Counted from the first letter of the stretch, positions 16,310 through 24,929 are shown. The stretch is DNA of 31,057 nucleotides from an uncultured Pseudoxanthomonas sp. (GCA_946886405.1 CAMPIO010000039.1:1-31057), one strand, 5' to 3'. Program-made: numbers and translations. The notes: a model not told the origin generated them from the letters alone.

Positions 16310-17470
16310 GTGCCTTCCTACGCCGGTCCTCCCGTCGCCACCCGCGGTGAAGTCGCCAGCACGCTGCGGCTGCTGGGCTATCTCGCGCTGACGATCACGC
16401 TGGTGATCCTGGACCATCGGGGCGGCTGGTTGTCGCAGCTGCGGGCGCAGACCAACGTGGTCGCGCAGCCGCTCTGGTGGCTCGCGGGTCTGCCGGGACG
16501 CGTTACCACCCGGGTCCAGGACGACGCGTCCACGCGGACCGGCCTGATCGAAGAGAACCGGCGCCTGCGCAACGAATCGCTGGTGGCCAGCGCCAGGCTC
16601 GCCCGGTTGCAGACCGCCGCCGCCGACAATGTCCAACTGCGCGCGCTGCTCGGCGTGAAGACCTCGCGCGGTCTCGATGTGCAATTGGCGCCGATCCTCG
16701 ACATCGACCTGGCGCCCGGCCGCCAGCGGCTGGTGCTGGACGCCGGAAGCCGCGCAGGTGCGACGGTGGGCCAGTCGGTCATCGATGCCGGTGGGCTGAT
16801 GGGGCAGATCATCGAGACCACGCCGGCGCATGCCACCGTCCTGCTGCTGACCGATCCGGACCATGCGGTTCCCGTGGTGATCGCGCGCAACGGCGTGCGG
16901 CTGATCGTGTACGGGCGGGGCCGCAGCGACCTGTTGGAGTTGGCCGATGTGCCGCTCAACAGCGGCGCCGAGGTCGGTGACCTGCTGGTGACCTCCGGCC
17001 TGGGCGGCCGCTTCCCGGCCGGTTTCCCGGTGGGCACGATCGCCGCCCTGCGACCTGACGACAGCCACGCCTTCCTGGTGGGCGATGTCACCCCGGCCGC
17101 GCGCCTGGACCGTGGCCGTGACGTGCTGCTGCTGAAGTCCGCGCCGCCACAGCCGCTGCCGGCGCCGGATCCGTCGCGGTTCCTGCCTGAGGCGACGTCG
17201 CCAGTGGAAGGCGCGACCCAGCCCGAAGACGTGCCGGCGTCCGCGCCCGCGACCCCAAGCCCCTCTCCCGGCGGGATAGGGGTTGGGGTGAGGAGCAACG
17301 AAGGCCGTGTGGGTGCCGCCGGACAAGCCTCTACCGCGCCCGCGACGGTTTCTCCGCGAGCGCCGAACACTGCGAACGTCCCGATCCTCACCCCAACCCC
17401 TCTCCCGGGGGGAGAGCTCAACGCGCGTGCCCGACGCATTGACTCTCCGCCGCAGGAGCCGCAGCGATGA
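16310..17470 (+). CDS. mreC: Rod-shape-determining protein MreC, with repeat-derived C-terminal tail
   Basis: A 386-residue bitopic inner-membrane protein that links MreB to PBP2 in the periplasm. It has a short cytoplasmic N-terminus, a membrane helix at about residues 20-37, a coiled coil at about 75-110 (LIEENRRLRNES), and the beta-rich MreC core (LAPILDIDLAPGRQRLVLDAGS, GQIIETTPAHATVLLLTD, GLGGRFPAGFPVG) to about residue 275. The last 110 residues are a low-complexity Pro/Ala tail containing PSPSPGGIGVGV and LTPTPLPGG, which are translations of two inverted copies of an intergenic-type palindrome. The start is GTG at 16310 with no visible ribosome site. The stop overlaps the mreD start (ATGA). 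Confidence 0.95.
   Translation: MPSYAGPPVATRGEVASTLRLLGYLALTITLVILDHRGGWLSQLRAQTNVVAQPLWWLAGLPGRVTTRVQDDASTRTGLIEENRRLRNESLVASARLARLQTAAADNVQLRALLGVKTSRGLDVQLAPILDIDLAPGRQRLVLDAGSRAGATVGQSVIDAGGLMGQIIETTPAHATVLLLTDPDHAVPVVIARNGVRLIVYGRGRSDLLELADVPLNSGAEVGDLLVTSGLGGRFPAGFPVGTIAALRPDDSHAFLVGDVTPAARLDRGRDVLLLKSAPPQPLPAPDPSRFLPEATSPVEGATQPEDVPASAPATPSPSPGGIGVGVRSNEGRVGAAGQASTAPATVSPRAPNTANVPILTPTPLPGGELNARARRIDSPPQEPQR
17260..17416. repeat. Inverted pair of C-rich palindromes inside mreC
   Basis: Bases 17279-17293 (GGGGTTGGGGTGAGG) are exactly complementary to 17386-17400, and similarity extends outward over about 22 bases with one mismatch. Each copy also carries the CCCCTCTCCCGG core that occurs as a perfect hairpin at the end of mrdA (19941-19969). 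The pair is in frame and encodes part of the MreC C-terminal tail. The arrangement looks like an intergenic repeat family that inserted into the 3' end of the gene. Confidence 0.8.
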
Positions 17471-17952
17471 GCCGCGCGCGTACCGGCTGGCTGATGCCGT
17501 TGAGCATCATCCTCGCCCTGTTGCTGGGCCTGCTGCCGCTGCCCGATGTGGTGCAGCCGCTGCGTCCCTACTGGCTGGCGCTGGTGGTGGCGTACTGGGT
17601 GATCGAAGCGCCGGACAGCGCCGGCCTGGGGTTCGCCGTCATCGTCGGCCTGGTCGCCGACCTGATGTTCGGCACGCTGCTGGGTGAGCAGGCGCTGCGA
17701 TTGCTCATCATGGCCTTCATCCTGCAGCGCTTCCGCGCACGGCTGCGCTTCTTCCCGATGTCGCAGCAGGCATTGGCGATCGGTGGCCTGCTGCTCAACG
17801 ACCGCATCGTGACGACGGTGGTTCACCTGGCGCTGGGCGAGCCGACGCTGCCCTGGCAGTACTGGTGGGCGCCGCTGCTGGGCATGCTGTTCTGGCCGCC
17901 GCTGTTCGTGCTGATGGACGCCCTGCGGCTGGGTCGCCGCAGGCGGGGCTGA
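17467..17952 (+). CDS. mreD: Rod-shape-determining protein MreD
   Basis: A 161-residue inner-membrane protein with five or six hydrophobic segments (E. coli MreD 162). Recognisable stretches are LRPYWLALVVAYWVIEAP and GFAVIVGLVADLMFGTLLGEQALR, which match the MreD family. It is part of the MreBCD-PBP2-RodA elongasome. The ATG overlaps the mreC stop by four bases, and mrdA starts three bases after its stop, so all three are translationally close. Confidence 0.95.
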   Translation: MSRARTGWLMPLSIILALLLGLLPLPDVVQPLRPYWLALVVAYWVIEAPDSAGLGFAVIVGLVADLMFGTLLGEQALRLLIMAFILQRFRARLRFFPMSQQALAIGGLLLNDRIVTTVVHLALGEPTLPWQYWWAPLLGMLFWPPLFVLMDALRLGRRRRG

Positions 17953-17955
17953 GCG

Positions 17956-19971
17956 ATGGTCGGACCCCGCCGGCGCGGCAAGAACCCGCATGCCGAAGCC
18001 GACCAGTTCCGCCGCCGCGCGGTGACCGGTTTCGTGGTGGTGGCGCTATGCCTGTTCGGCCTGGGCGCGTGGTACTTCAAGCTGCAGGTCATCGATCACG
18101 CCGACTACGCCACGCGTTCGGAAGCGAACCGCATCCGCCCGCGGCCGGTCGTGCCGGGACGGGGCACCATCTACGACCGCAACGGCCTGCTGCTGGCGGA
18201 GAACGTGCCTGCGTTCCGCCTCGACGTGACGCCCGACAAGGTCAAGGAGCCGGCGAAGCTGGTCGCCGAACTGGCGAAGATCATCGCGCTGTCGCCCGAA
18301 GACATCGAACGCTTCGAGGCCACGCGCAAGGCGACGCGCGGGTTTCGTCCTATCACGCTGAAGCTGCGCGTGAGCGAGGAGGAGATGGCGCGCTTCGCGG
18401 TGGACCGCTGGCGTTATCCCGGCGTGGAGCTGGTGCCGTACCTCACCCGGCGCTATCCCTATGGCGAGCTGTTCGCGCACATCGTCGGTTATGTCGGGCG
18501 TGTCGATGAAAAAGACCTGGAAACGCTCGGCGAGATCAACTCGGCACTGACCCACATCGGCAAGACCGGCCTGGAGCGCTACTACGACGAGGAACTGCGG
18601 GGAAAGATCGGCTACGAGAAAGTCGAAACGAATGTGGAGGGCCGCGCGCTGCGTGTGGTCGGCCGCGTGCCCGCGCAGGCGGGCACCGACCTGCGGTTGA
18701 GCGTGGACGCGAAGCTGCAGCAGGCCATCGTCGACTCTTTCGGCGAACTGGAAGGCTCGGCGATCGCCGTCGATCCGCGTACCGGGGAGATCCTGGCGAT
18801 GGTCAGCCTGCCCAGCTACGACCCCAACCTGTTCGTCAACGGTATTTCCAGCAAGGACTTCAAGCAGCTCAACGACAATCCGTCGCGGCCGCAGTTCAAC
18901 CGCCTGGTGCTGGGCGGCGTGGCGCCGGGTTCGACGCTGAAGCCATTGATCGCACTGGCCGGCCTGGACAGCGGCAAGCGCAAGCCGGAGGACACGGTGG
19001 TCTCCACCGGCATGTTCTACCTGCCGGGCACGAGCCGTGGCTGGGGCGATGCCAGCCGGCGCGGCCACGGCGTGACCAACCTGCGCAAGTCGATCTCGCA
19101 GTCGGTCAACACGTACTACTACCGGCTGGCGCTGGACCTGGGCATCGCGCAGTTCGACGACTACATGGAGCACTACGGCTTCGGCGAGCCGACCGGCGTG
19201 GACCTGCGCGGCGAGATCGGCGGCATCCTGCCGTCGCCGGCGGCCAAGCTGAAGGCGCGCAAGGAGCGCTGGTATCCGGGCGACACCGTCAATGTCGCCA
19301 TCGGCCAGGGCGACTGGAAAGTCACTCCGCTGCAACTGGTGCGCGCGACGGCGGGCATCGCCAACGGACAGATGCGGCGCCCGCACCTGGTCAGCGAGGT
19401 GCGCGTAGGGTTCGACCGGCCTTGGGAGCCAACGCCGCAACCCGCGCCGATCGCGATCAGCCCGAACCCCGCGAACGTCGAGGTGGTGCGGCTCGGCATG
19501 CAGGACACCATGCAGCCCGGTGGCACTGGTTGGCGCACCGCGCTGGGTGCGCCGTACCTGATGGCCGGCAAGACGGGCACCGCGCAGGTGATCAGCCGTC
19601 GCGGCACCGCGGCGGTCGATCCGCGCAGCCTGCCGATGCACCTGCGCCACCGCTCGCTGTTCGTCGGCTTCGCGCCCGCTGACAACCCGACCATCGCCAT
19701 CGCCATCGCGGTCGAAGGCGGCGGTTACGGCGGCAGCACGGCGGGCCCGATGGCGCGCAAGATCTTCGATGCCTACCTGCTCGGCAAGATGCCGGAGAAG
19801 GAAGGCGAGGAAGCGGCGGCGCCTGGCGCGACGACACCCGCTGCCGTGCCGGCATCGCCGACTACGGCGCCCGTGCAGCCGACGAATCCGAATCCGAGTC
19901 AGGCTCCGAGCCCCGCTCCCTCCGGCGGAGCGCCCGCTCAAAGCCCCTCTCCCCCCGGGAGAGGGGCTTGA
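17956..19971 (+). CDS. mrdA: Penicillin-binding protein 2 (elongasome transpeptidase)
   Basis: A 671-residue class B PBP that cross-links peptidoglycan during elongation. It has one membrane helix near residues 23-42 (TGFVVVALCLFGLGAWYF), a pedestal region with RGTIYDRNGLLLAEN, and a transpeptidase domain: SxxK at Ser326-Lys329 (GSTLK), SxN at Ser383-Asn385 (SVN) and KTG at 539-541. It partners with RodA, encoded next. E. coli PBP2 has 633 residues; the excess is mainly a low-complexity Pro/Ala tail whose end, SPSPPGRGA, is encoded by a perfect 13-base-pair hairpin overlapping the stop codon. Confidence 0.97.
   Translation: MVGPRRRGKNPHAEADQFRRRAVTGFVVVALCLFGLGAWYFKLQVIDHADYATRSEANRIRPRPVVPGRGTIYDRNGLLLAENVPAFRLDVTPDKVKEPAKLVAELAKIIALSPEDIERFEATRKATRGFRPITLKLRVSEEEMARFAVDRWRYPGVELVPYLTRRYPYGELFAHIVGYVGRVDEKDLETLGEINSALTHIGKTGLERYYDEELRGKIGYEKVETNVEGRALRVVGRVPAQAGTDLRLSVDAKLQQAIVDSFGELEGSAIAVDPRTGEILAMVSLPSYDPNLFVNGISSKDFKQLNDNPSRPQFNRLVLGGVAPGSTLKPLIALAGLDSGKRKPEDTVVSTGMFYLPGTSRGWGDASRRGHGVTNLRKSISQSVNTYYYRLALDLGIAQFDDYMEHYGFGEPTGVDLRGEIGGILPSPAAKLKARKERWYPGDTVNVAIGQGDWKVTPLQLVRATAGIANGQMRRPHLVSEVRVGFDRPWEPTPQPAPIAISPNPANVEVVRLGMQDTMQPGGTGWRTALGAPYLMAGKTGTAQVISRRGTAAVDPRSLPMHLRHRSLFVGFAPADNPTIAIAIAVEGGGYGGSTAGPMARKIFDAYLLGKMPEKEGEEAAAPGATTPAAVPASPTTAPVQPTNPNPSQAPSPAPSGGAPAQSPSPPGRGA
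19914..19969. repeat. Two hairpins at the 3' end of mrdA, one overlapping the stop codon
   Basis: A perfect 13-base-pair stem, AAGCCCCTCTCCC (19941-19953) with GGGAGAGGGGCTT (19957-19969), has a 3-base loop, and its last base is the first base of the TGA stop. Just upstream is a weaker hairpin CGCTCC (19914-19919) with GGAGCG (19927-19932). The large stem belongs to the same CCCCTCTCCC family as the copies in mreC. It ends 18 bases before the AGGAGG of rodA, so it could limit read-through or protect the upstream mRNA. Confidence 0.8.
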
Positions 19972-19998
19972 AGTCGCCTCCACGGCGAGGAGGTCGGC

Positions 19999-21135
19999 AT
20001 GACCGATCTCCTGCGCTGGGGCTTCGACCTGCTGCGCCATCTGCTGCGCACGCTGGACTGGCTGCTGCTGGGCGCCTTGCTGGCGTTGATGGCGATCGGC
20101 CTGGCCGTGCTGTACAGCGCCGGTGGCGAAGCGCTGGGATCGCGGCTGGTACTGGCGCAGGGCGTACGGTTTGGCGTGGGGCTGGTGGCGATGTGGGCGC
20201 TGTCGCGGGTGACGCCGGTGCGGTTGCGTGCATGGACACCTGGCGTGTTCGCGGTGGCGCTGGTGCCGCTGGTACTGGTGCTGTTCATCGGTACCGGCAA
20301 GCACGGCGCGCACTGGATCGACCTGAAGTTCTTCTACCTGCAGCCGTCGGAACTGCTGAAGATCGCGCTGCCGATGATGCTCGCGTGGTACCTGCATCGC
20401 GAGCCGCTGCCGCCGGGGTGGCGCACGACGCTTGTGTCCGCGCTGCTGATCGGCCTGCCAACCGGATTGATCCTGCTGCAACCGGACTTCGGCACGGCGA
20501 TGCTGGTCGCGGCCAGCGGCGTGTTCGGCCTGTATCTGGCCGGGCTGTCGTGGTGGTGGTTCATCACCGCGGGCGTGTTGGGCGGCACGGCGGTGGGACT
20601 GGTGATGTTCGCGCCGATCGCGTGGTTCTCGTTCCTGCGCGAATACCAGCAGAACCGCATCCTGACCTTCCGCGACCCCGAGAACGATCCGCTCGGCGCG
20701 GGCTGGAACATCCTGCAGTCGAAGATCGCCATCGGTGGCGGCGGCTGGACCGGCAAGGGCTGGGGCGAGGGCTCGCAGTCGCACCTGGACTACCTGCCGG
20801 AACACACCACCGACTTCATCTTCTCGGTGCTGTCGGAAGAGTTCGGCTGGATGGGCGTGATGATCGCGCTGATGCTGTACCTGTTCGTCGTCGGCCGTTG
20901 CCTGTGGATCGCGATGGACGCGCGCGATACGTATTCGCGCCTGCTCGCGGGCACGTTGGGCATGGCGCTGTTCGTCTATGTCATCGTCAACGGCGGCATG
21001 GTGTCGGGCCTGCTTCCGGTGGTCGGCGTGCCGATGCCGTTGCTGAGTTATGGCGGCACGTCCGCCGTCTCGCTGCTTGCAGGCCTGGGCCTGGTGATGG
21101 CGGTGCGCGCGCATCGACCCGTGCACGGGTATTGA
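19999..21135 (+). CDS. rodA: RodA, SEDS peptidoglycan polymerase
   Basis: A 378-residue polytopic inner-membrane glycosyltransferase of the SEDS family (E. coli RodA 370), the polymerase partner of PBP2. Family signatures include VLYSAGG, GKHGAHWIDL, QPSELLKIALPM, LLQPDFGTAMLV, the large periplasmic loop YQQNRILTFRDPENDPLGAGWN, GKGWGEGSQSHLDYLPEHTTDFIFSVLSEEFG, and NGGMVSGLLPVVGVPMPLLSYGG near the C-terminus. About ten membrane helices. The ATG at 19999 has AGGAGG at 19988-19993 with a 5-base spacer, one of the best ribosome sites in the window. Confidence 0.98.
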   Translation: MTDLLRWGFDLLRHLLRTLDWLLLGALLALMAIGLAVLYSAGGEALGSRLVLAQGVRFGVGLVAMWALSRVTPVRLRAWTPGVFAVALVPLVLVLFIGTGKHGAHWIDLKFFYLQPSELLKIALPMMLAWYLHREPLPPGWRTTLVSALLIGLPTGLILLQPDFGTAMLVAASGVFGLYLAGLSWWWFITAGVLGGTAVGLVMFAPIAWFSFLREYQQNRILTFRDPENDPLGAGWNILQSKIAIGGGGWTGKGWGEGSQSHLDYLPEHTTDFIFSVLSEEFGWMGVMIALMLYLFVVGRCLWIAMDARDTYSRLLAGTLGMALFVYVIVNGGMVSGLLPVVGVPMPLLSYGGTSAVSLLAGLGLVMAVRAHRPVHGY

Positions 21136-21214
21136 GGAGTGAGTGGAGAGGAGTGAGAAGCGAGTGGAAGCGAGCGTGGCTCTTGCTCACTCCTCACTCC
21201 TCTCCGCTCACTCC
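21136..21214. repeat. Long inverted repeat (GAGTGAG family) after rodA
   Basis: Bases 21136-21157 and 21193-21214 are 22-base arms, complementary except for one position, separated by 35 bases that contain further GAGTG/CACTC units. The left arm begins at the base right after the rodA stop. The structure could end or stabilise the mreB-rodA transcript before mltB. It is related in sequence to the repeat between mreB and mreC. Confidence 0.75.
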
Positions 21215-21264
21215 CGCCCCCAACGTTCACGATTTCCCGCACCCTGCGTGCTACCCTCGCGCCG

Positions 21265-22404
21265 ATGATGCGAAACGCACTTTCCTGTCTTTTGGTGCTG
21301 GGCCTGGCGTCCTGCGCCACACCGCAACCGCCGCCGCCGGCATCCTCGGCGACGCCTCCCGCTTCTGCTCCCGCGACCCCGGCCGAGACCTCGGTCGAGC
21401 GTGTCGCCGAAGTGCCGCCGGACGCGCTGAAGCCGGTCGATTTCCCCACCGCGCGCGCGCAGTTCGTGCGCGACACCTCGGCGAAGTACGGCATCGCGCC
21501 GGCCGACATCGAGGCGACGCTGGCCAAGGCGCAGTTCCTCGACAGCGTGGTCGCGGCGATGTCGCGTCCCGCCGAACGCGTGAAGCCGTGGAGCGAATAC
21601 CGCGTCGGTTTCCTGACCCAGACACGCATCGATGGCGGTCGCACCTTCATCGCGGCGCATCGTGACGAACTGACCCGCGTCGAGCAGCAGTACGGCGTAC
21701 CCGCCGAAGTGATCGTCTCGATCATCGGCGTGGAAACCAACTACGGCGGTTTCACCGGTCGTCACAAGGTGCTGGATGCGCTGTACACGCTGGCGTTCCG
21801 CTATCCGCGCACCGGCAATCCCGAGCGCGCGGCCTATGAGCACCGCCGCGAGCAGTTCTTCCGCGACGAGCTGGCGCAGCTGTTCGCGCTGGGCCGCGAA
21901 GAGAAGCTGGACATCGCCTCGCTGACCGGCAGCTACGCGGGTGCGATGGGGTTGGGACAGTTCATGCCGTCCAGCTACCGCGAGTTCGCGGTGGACGGAA
22001 ACGGCGATGGTCGCCGTGACCTGTTCACCACGTACCCCGACATCTTCGCGTCGATCGCCAACTATTTCCGCAAGAAGGGTGGCGAACGCGGTGGTTGGGT
22101 GCCGGGCGGCGCGGTGGTCGCGCGTGCGCAGCTGCAGGACGGCTTCGCCGAGTTCAATCCTGAGACGTGGACGCCCGACTACTCGCTCGCGCAGCTGGCC
22201 GAGAAGGGCTATCGACCACTGGAACCGGTGGCGCCCGATGCGATGGCCACGCTGGTGCAACTGGAGGGTGCCGACGGCAAGCAGTACTGGCTGGGCTTCC
22301 AGAACTACTACGCGATCACCCGCTACAACAATTCCAAGATGTACGCGATGGCGGTCTACCAGCTGTCGCAGGCCATTGCCGGCCGCGAGATCCCGCCGGC
22401 ATGA
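21265..22404 (+). CDS. mltB: Membrane-bound lytic transglycosylase B (MltB-like)
   Basis: A 379-residue lipoprotein; lipobox GLASC with Cys17 and Ala at +2. After a Pro/Ala linker comes an SLT-2 type lytic transglycosylase domain. Catalytic Glu157 lies in IIGVETNYGG. Other signatures are SYAGAMGLGQFMPSSYREFAVDGNGDGRRDL and the C-terminal NYYAITRYNNSKMYAMAVYQLS. It cleaves glycan strands with formation of 1,6-anhydroMurNAc ends at the outer membrane's periplasmic face. Its stop overlaps the rlpA start (ATGA), matching the common mltB-rlpA pairing next to mrdA-rodA. Confidence 0.95.
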   Translation: MMRNALSCLLVLGLASCATPQPPPPASSATPPASAPATPAETSVERVAEVPPDALKPVDFPTARAQFVRDTSAKYGIAPADIEATLAKAQFLDSVVAAMSRPAERVKPWSEYRVGFLTQTRIDGGRTFIAAHRDELTRVEQQYGVPAEVIVSIIGVETNYGGFTGRHKVLDALYTLAFRYPRTGNPERAAYEHRREQFFRDELAQLFALGREEKLDIASLTGSYAGAMGLGQFMPSSYREFAVDGNGDGRRDLFTTYPDIFASIANYFRKKGGERGGWVPGGAVVARAQLQDGFAEFNPETWTPDYSLAQLAEKGYRPLEPVAPDAMATLVQLEGADGKQYWLGFQNYYAITRYNNSKMYAMAVYQLSQAIAGREIPPA

Positions 22405-23558
22405 AGTGGCTGGCCCTGCCGCTGATGGCGGTGGCGTTGGCCGCGTGCAGCACGGCGCCGAAGAAGTCCCTGCCTTCCACCAGCGGCGGTGCCGTGCGGC
22501 CATCGCCGGCCTCGCCATCGCCCACCATCGCCGGCAAGGACTGCTCGCGCTACGTGCCCGCGCAGGAAGACCTGTCCACGCGCGGCGACTACACGGCAGG
22601 CGGCCTCTACAAGCCGGGCGTTTCCGACACCACGCCGGACCACGTGCCTGATCTGGACTGCATCCGCGAGCCGGTCGTCACCGCCGAGGCGCGTTCGCGC
22701 GTCGGCAACAAGTCGCCCTACTCGGTGCTCGGCAAGCAGTACCGCGTGCTCGACCGCGTCGATGGCTACGTGGAGCAGGGCACGGCGTCCTATTACGGCA
22801 ACAAGTTCCATGGCCGTCGCACCTCCAACCAGGAGGTGTACGACATGTACGCCTACAGCGCGGCGCACAAGTCGCTGCCGCTGCCGAGCTTTGCGCGCGT
22901 GACCAACCTGGACAACGGCAAGTCGGTGGTGGTGCGGGTGAACGACCGTGGTCCTTTCCACGAGGGCCGGGTGATCGACCTGAGTTATGCGGCCGCCATC
23001 CGTTTGGGCATCACCCAGCGCGGCACCGGGCGCGTGGAAGTGCGGGGGCTGACGCCGGACGGCAACGTGCTGGCGGCCGCGCCGGCGCCGTCGTCGTCGG
23101 GGATGGACCAGTGGGTCGGCCAGTTGCCCAAGGACGCGGCGCGTTACCACGTGCCGGCCAAGCCCGGCGATGTGCCCAGTGCCGCCGGCTTCGATGCCTG
23201 GATGAAAGCCAATGGCGTGCGGGTGGCGTCGGGCAAACCGGGTACGCCGATGGTCACCACGGCGGTCGCCAGCGCACCTGCCACGGCGGTGCAGGCAACG
23301 CCGGTTCCGGCAGCCACACCGCTGCAGGCCGCGCTGCAACTGCAGGTCGCCAGTTTCTCCAGCCGCGACAACGCCGACCGCGCGCTCGCGCGGCTGACCG
23401 CCGCCGGCATCGCCGATGCACGGCTCAGTGACGTGCCGGGCGCGGATCGTCCGCTGTGGCGCCTGCGCGTGACAGCGGCCGATGCAGCGTCGGCGGAAGC
23501 CTTGGCGGGCCGGATCGCGAGCCTCGGATTCGGGCGCCCGCAGATCGTCCGCGAATAG
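22401..23558 (+). CDS. rlpA: RlpA-like septal lytic transglycosylase with SPOR domain
   Basis: A 385-residue lipoprotein with lipobox LAAC, Cys16. A double-psi beta-barrel begins near residue 126 (GTASYYGNKFHGRRTSN) and includes RVNDRGPFHEGRVIDLSYAAA, with Asn181-Asp182 in the conserved core. After a Pro/Ala linker, a SPOR domain (about 312-385, LQLQVASFSSRDNADRAL) should bind denuded glycan strands at the septum. In Pseudomonas aeruginosa RlpA cleaves naked glycans; the same role is likely here. The frame is open upstream, but the ATG at 22401 gives the lipoprotein signal and overlaps mltB by four bases. Confidence 0.95.
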   Translation: MKWLALPLMAVALAACSTAPKKSLPSTSGGAVRPSPASPSPTIAGKDCSRYVPAQEDLSTRGDYTAGGLYKPGVSDTTPDHVPDLDCIREPVVTAEARSRVGNKSPYSVLGKQYRVLDRVDGYVEQGTASYYGNKFHGRRTSNQEVYDMYAYSAAHKSLPLPSFARVTNLDNGKSVVVRVNDRGPFHEGRVIDLSYAAAIRLGITQRGTGRVEVRGLTPDGNVLAAAPAPSSSGMDQWVGQLPKDAARYHVPAKPGDVPSAAGFDAWMKANGVRVASGKPGTPMVTTAVASAPATAVQATPVPAATPLQAALQLQVASFSSRDNADRALARLTAAGIADARLSDVPGADRPLWRLRVTAADAASAEALAGRIASLGFGRPQIVRE

Positions 23559-23673
23559 GGTTGGCTTCCGTCCGCCGGTTTTTTACGTCTTTCCAACCCA
23601 CGTTGTGGCCGGCCTCCCTACAATATTCGCCTTGAACCGTCAGGCCCACGGCCTCGCCAGGAGTTTTCCGCCG

Positions 23674-24873
23674 ATGAAGTTCCGTTTCGCTCTCGCCGCG
23701 CTCGCGACCACCGCCATGGGCCTGGCCATCGCCCAGACCCCGGCACCGGTCCCGCCGCCCGCCGCTGCCCCGGCCGCCGCCGTGGCCATCCCGCCCGCGC
23801 CCACGCCCACGGCCACCGCCTGGGTGCTGATGGACTACATCACCGGCCAGGTACTGGCGGGCGAGAACTACAACGAGCGGGTCGAACCGGCCAGCATCAC
23901 CAAGGTCATGACGTCGTACGTGCTGGCGGCCGAGCAGAAGAACGGCAAGATCAAGCCGACCGACCAGGTGATGATGAGCGAGCGCGCCTGGCGCGAGGGC
24001 GGCGCCGGCACCGACGGCAGCTACAGCGGTTTCGCCGTCAACAAGACCGCGCCGTTGCTGGACATGGAAACCGGCATGGCGGTGCAGTCGGGCAACGACG
24101 CCGCCATCGCGCTGGCGGAGCACGCCGCCGGCAGCCAGGAAGCGTTCGCGTCGCTGATGAACAACTACGCTGCGCAGATCGGCATGAAGGGCTCGCACTT
24201 CGTCAATGCGCACGGCCTGTCGGCGCCGGAGCACTACTCCACCGCCTACGACCTGGCGCTGCTGGGCCGCGCGCTGATCCGCGAATACCCGGAGCAGTAC
24301 GCGTTCAACAAGATCAAGGAATTCACGGTCGGCACCATCACCCAGCCGAACCGCAACCTGCTGCTGTGGCGCGACCAGAGTGTCGACGGCATCAAGACCG
24401 GCCACCACTCCGCCGCCGGCTACTGCCTGATGAGCTCGGCCAAGCGCGGCGACCAGCGCCTGATCGCGGTGGTGATGGGTTCCACGTCCGAAAAGCAGCG
24501 CGCCGACGACAGCCTGGCGCTGCTCAACTGGGGCTTCCGCTTCTATGAAACGCATCGCCTGTACGAGCCCGGCAAGGCCATCGCCACCCAGCGCGTGTGG
24601 AAAGGCCAGGCCAAGGAGGTGCAACTGGGCGTGGCGCAACCGATGCTGGTCAGCGTGCCGCGCGGACGCTATGACGACCTGAAGCCGACGATGGACGTGC
24701 CGAAAACGCTGGTGGCGCCGATCACGACGGGCCAGGCCATCGGCACGGTGAAGGTGACGCTGGACGGCAAGGTCGTCGCCGAGTCGCCGCTGGTGGCGAT
24801 CACGCCGATCGAAGAGGCCGGCTTCTTCAAGCGCCTGTGGGATGCGTTCTGGATGTGGTGGGAGTCGGAGTGA
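23674..24873 (+). CDS. dacC: D-alanyl-D-alanine carboxypeptidase, PBP5/6 family
   Basis: A 399-residue class C low-molecular-weight PBP that removes the terminal D-Ala from peptidoglycan pentapeptides in the periplasm. Signal peptide MKFRFALAALATTAMGLAIA is followed by a Pro/Ala linker. Active-site motifs: SITK at residues 74-77, SGN at 139-141 and KTG at 241-243. The C-terminal beta domain and a terminal amphipathic helix (FFKRLWDAFWMWWESE) for membrane attachment are present. The ATG at 23674 has AGGAG at 23659-23663. A possible -10 box TACAAT lies at 23619-23624. dacA versus dacC cannot be decided by eye. Confidence 0.95.
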   Translation: MKFRFALAALATTAMGLAIAQTPAPVPPPAAAPAAAVAIPPAPTPTATAWVLMDYITGQVLAGENYNERVEPASITKVMTSYVLAAEQKNGKIKPTDQVMMSERAWREGGAGTDGSYSGFAVNKTAPLLDMETGMAVQSGNDAAIALAEHAAGSQEAFASLMNNYAAQIGMKGSHFVNAHGLSAPEHYSTAYDLALLGRALIREYPEQYAFNKIKEFTVGTITQPNRNLLLWRDQSVDGIKTGHHSAAGYCLMSSAKRGDQRLIAVVMGSTSEKQRADDSLALLNWGFRFYETHRLYEPGKAIATQRVWKGQAKEVQLGVAQPMLVSVPRGRYDDLKPTMDVPKTLVAPITTGQAIGTVKVTLDGKVVAESPLVAITPIEEAGFFKRLWDAFWMWWESE

Positions 24874-24895
24874 TTCCGCGCTCCACCCGCTGAAG

Positions 24896-24925
24896 AAAGG
24901 CCGGCGCATGCCGGCCTTTTCTTTT
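24896..24925. terminator. Bidirectional intrinsic terminator between dacC and the EamA gene
   Basis: AAAGGCCGGC (24896-24905) pairs perfectly with GCCGGCCTTT (24910-24919) across loop GCAT, and is followed by TTTTCTTTT. On the minus strand the A-rich 5' flank gives a shorter T-run. It lies between convergent genes, 23 bases after dacC and 11 before the end of the EamA gene, so it can serve both. Confidence 0.9.
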
Positions 24926-24929
24926 CCCT

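Noticed and set aside
18046..21126. Minus-strand open frame of about 1,026 codons opposite mrdA and rodA
   Set aside because: It is antisense to two well-identified genes, has a His/Arg/Gln-rich low-complexity translation and no recognisable domain. Such frames are expected opposite GC-rich genes.
22167..22400. Longer N-terminus for RlpA
   Set aside because: It would overlap mltB in another frame and hide the lipoprotein signal that begins at 22401.
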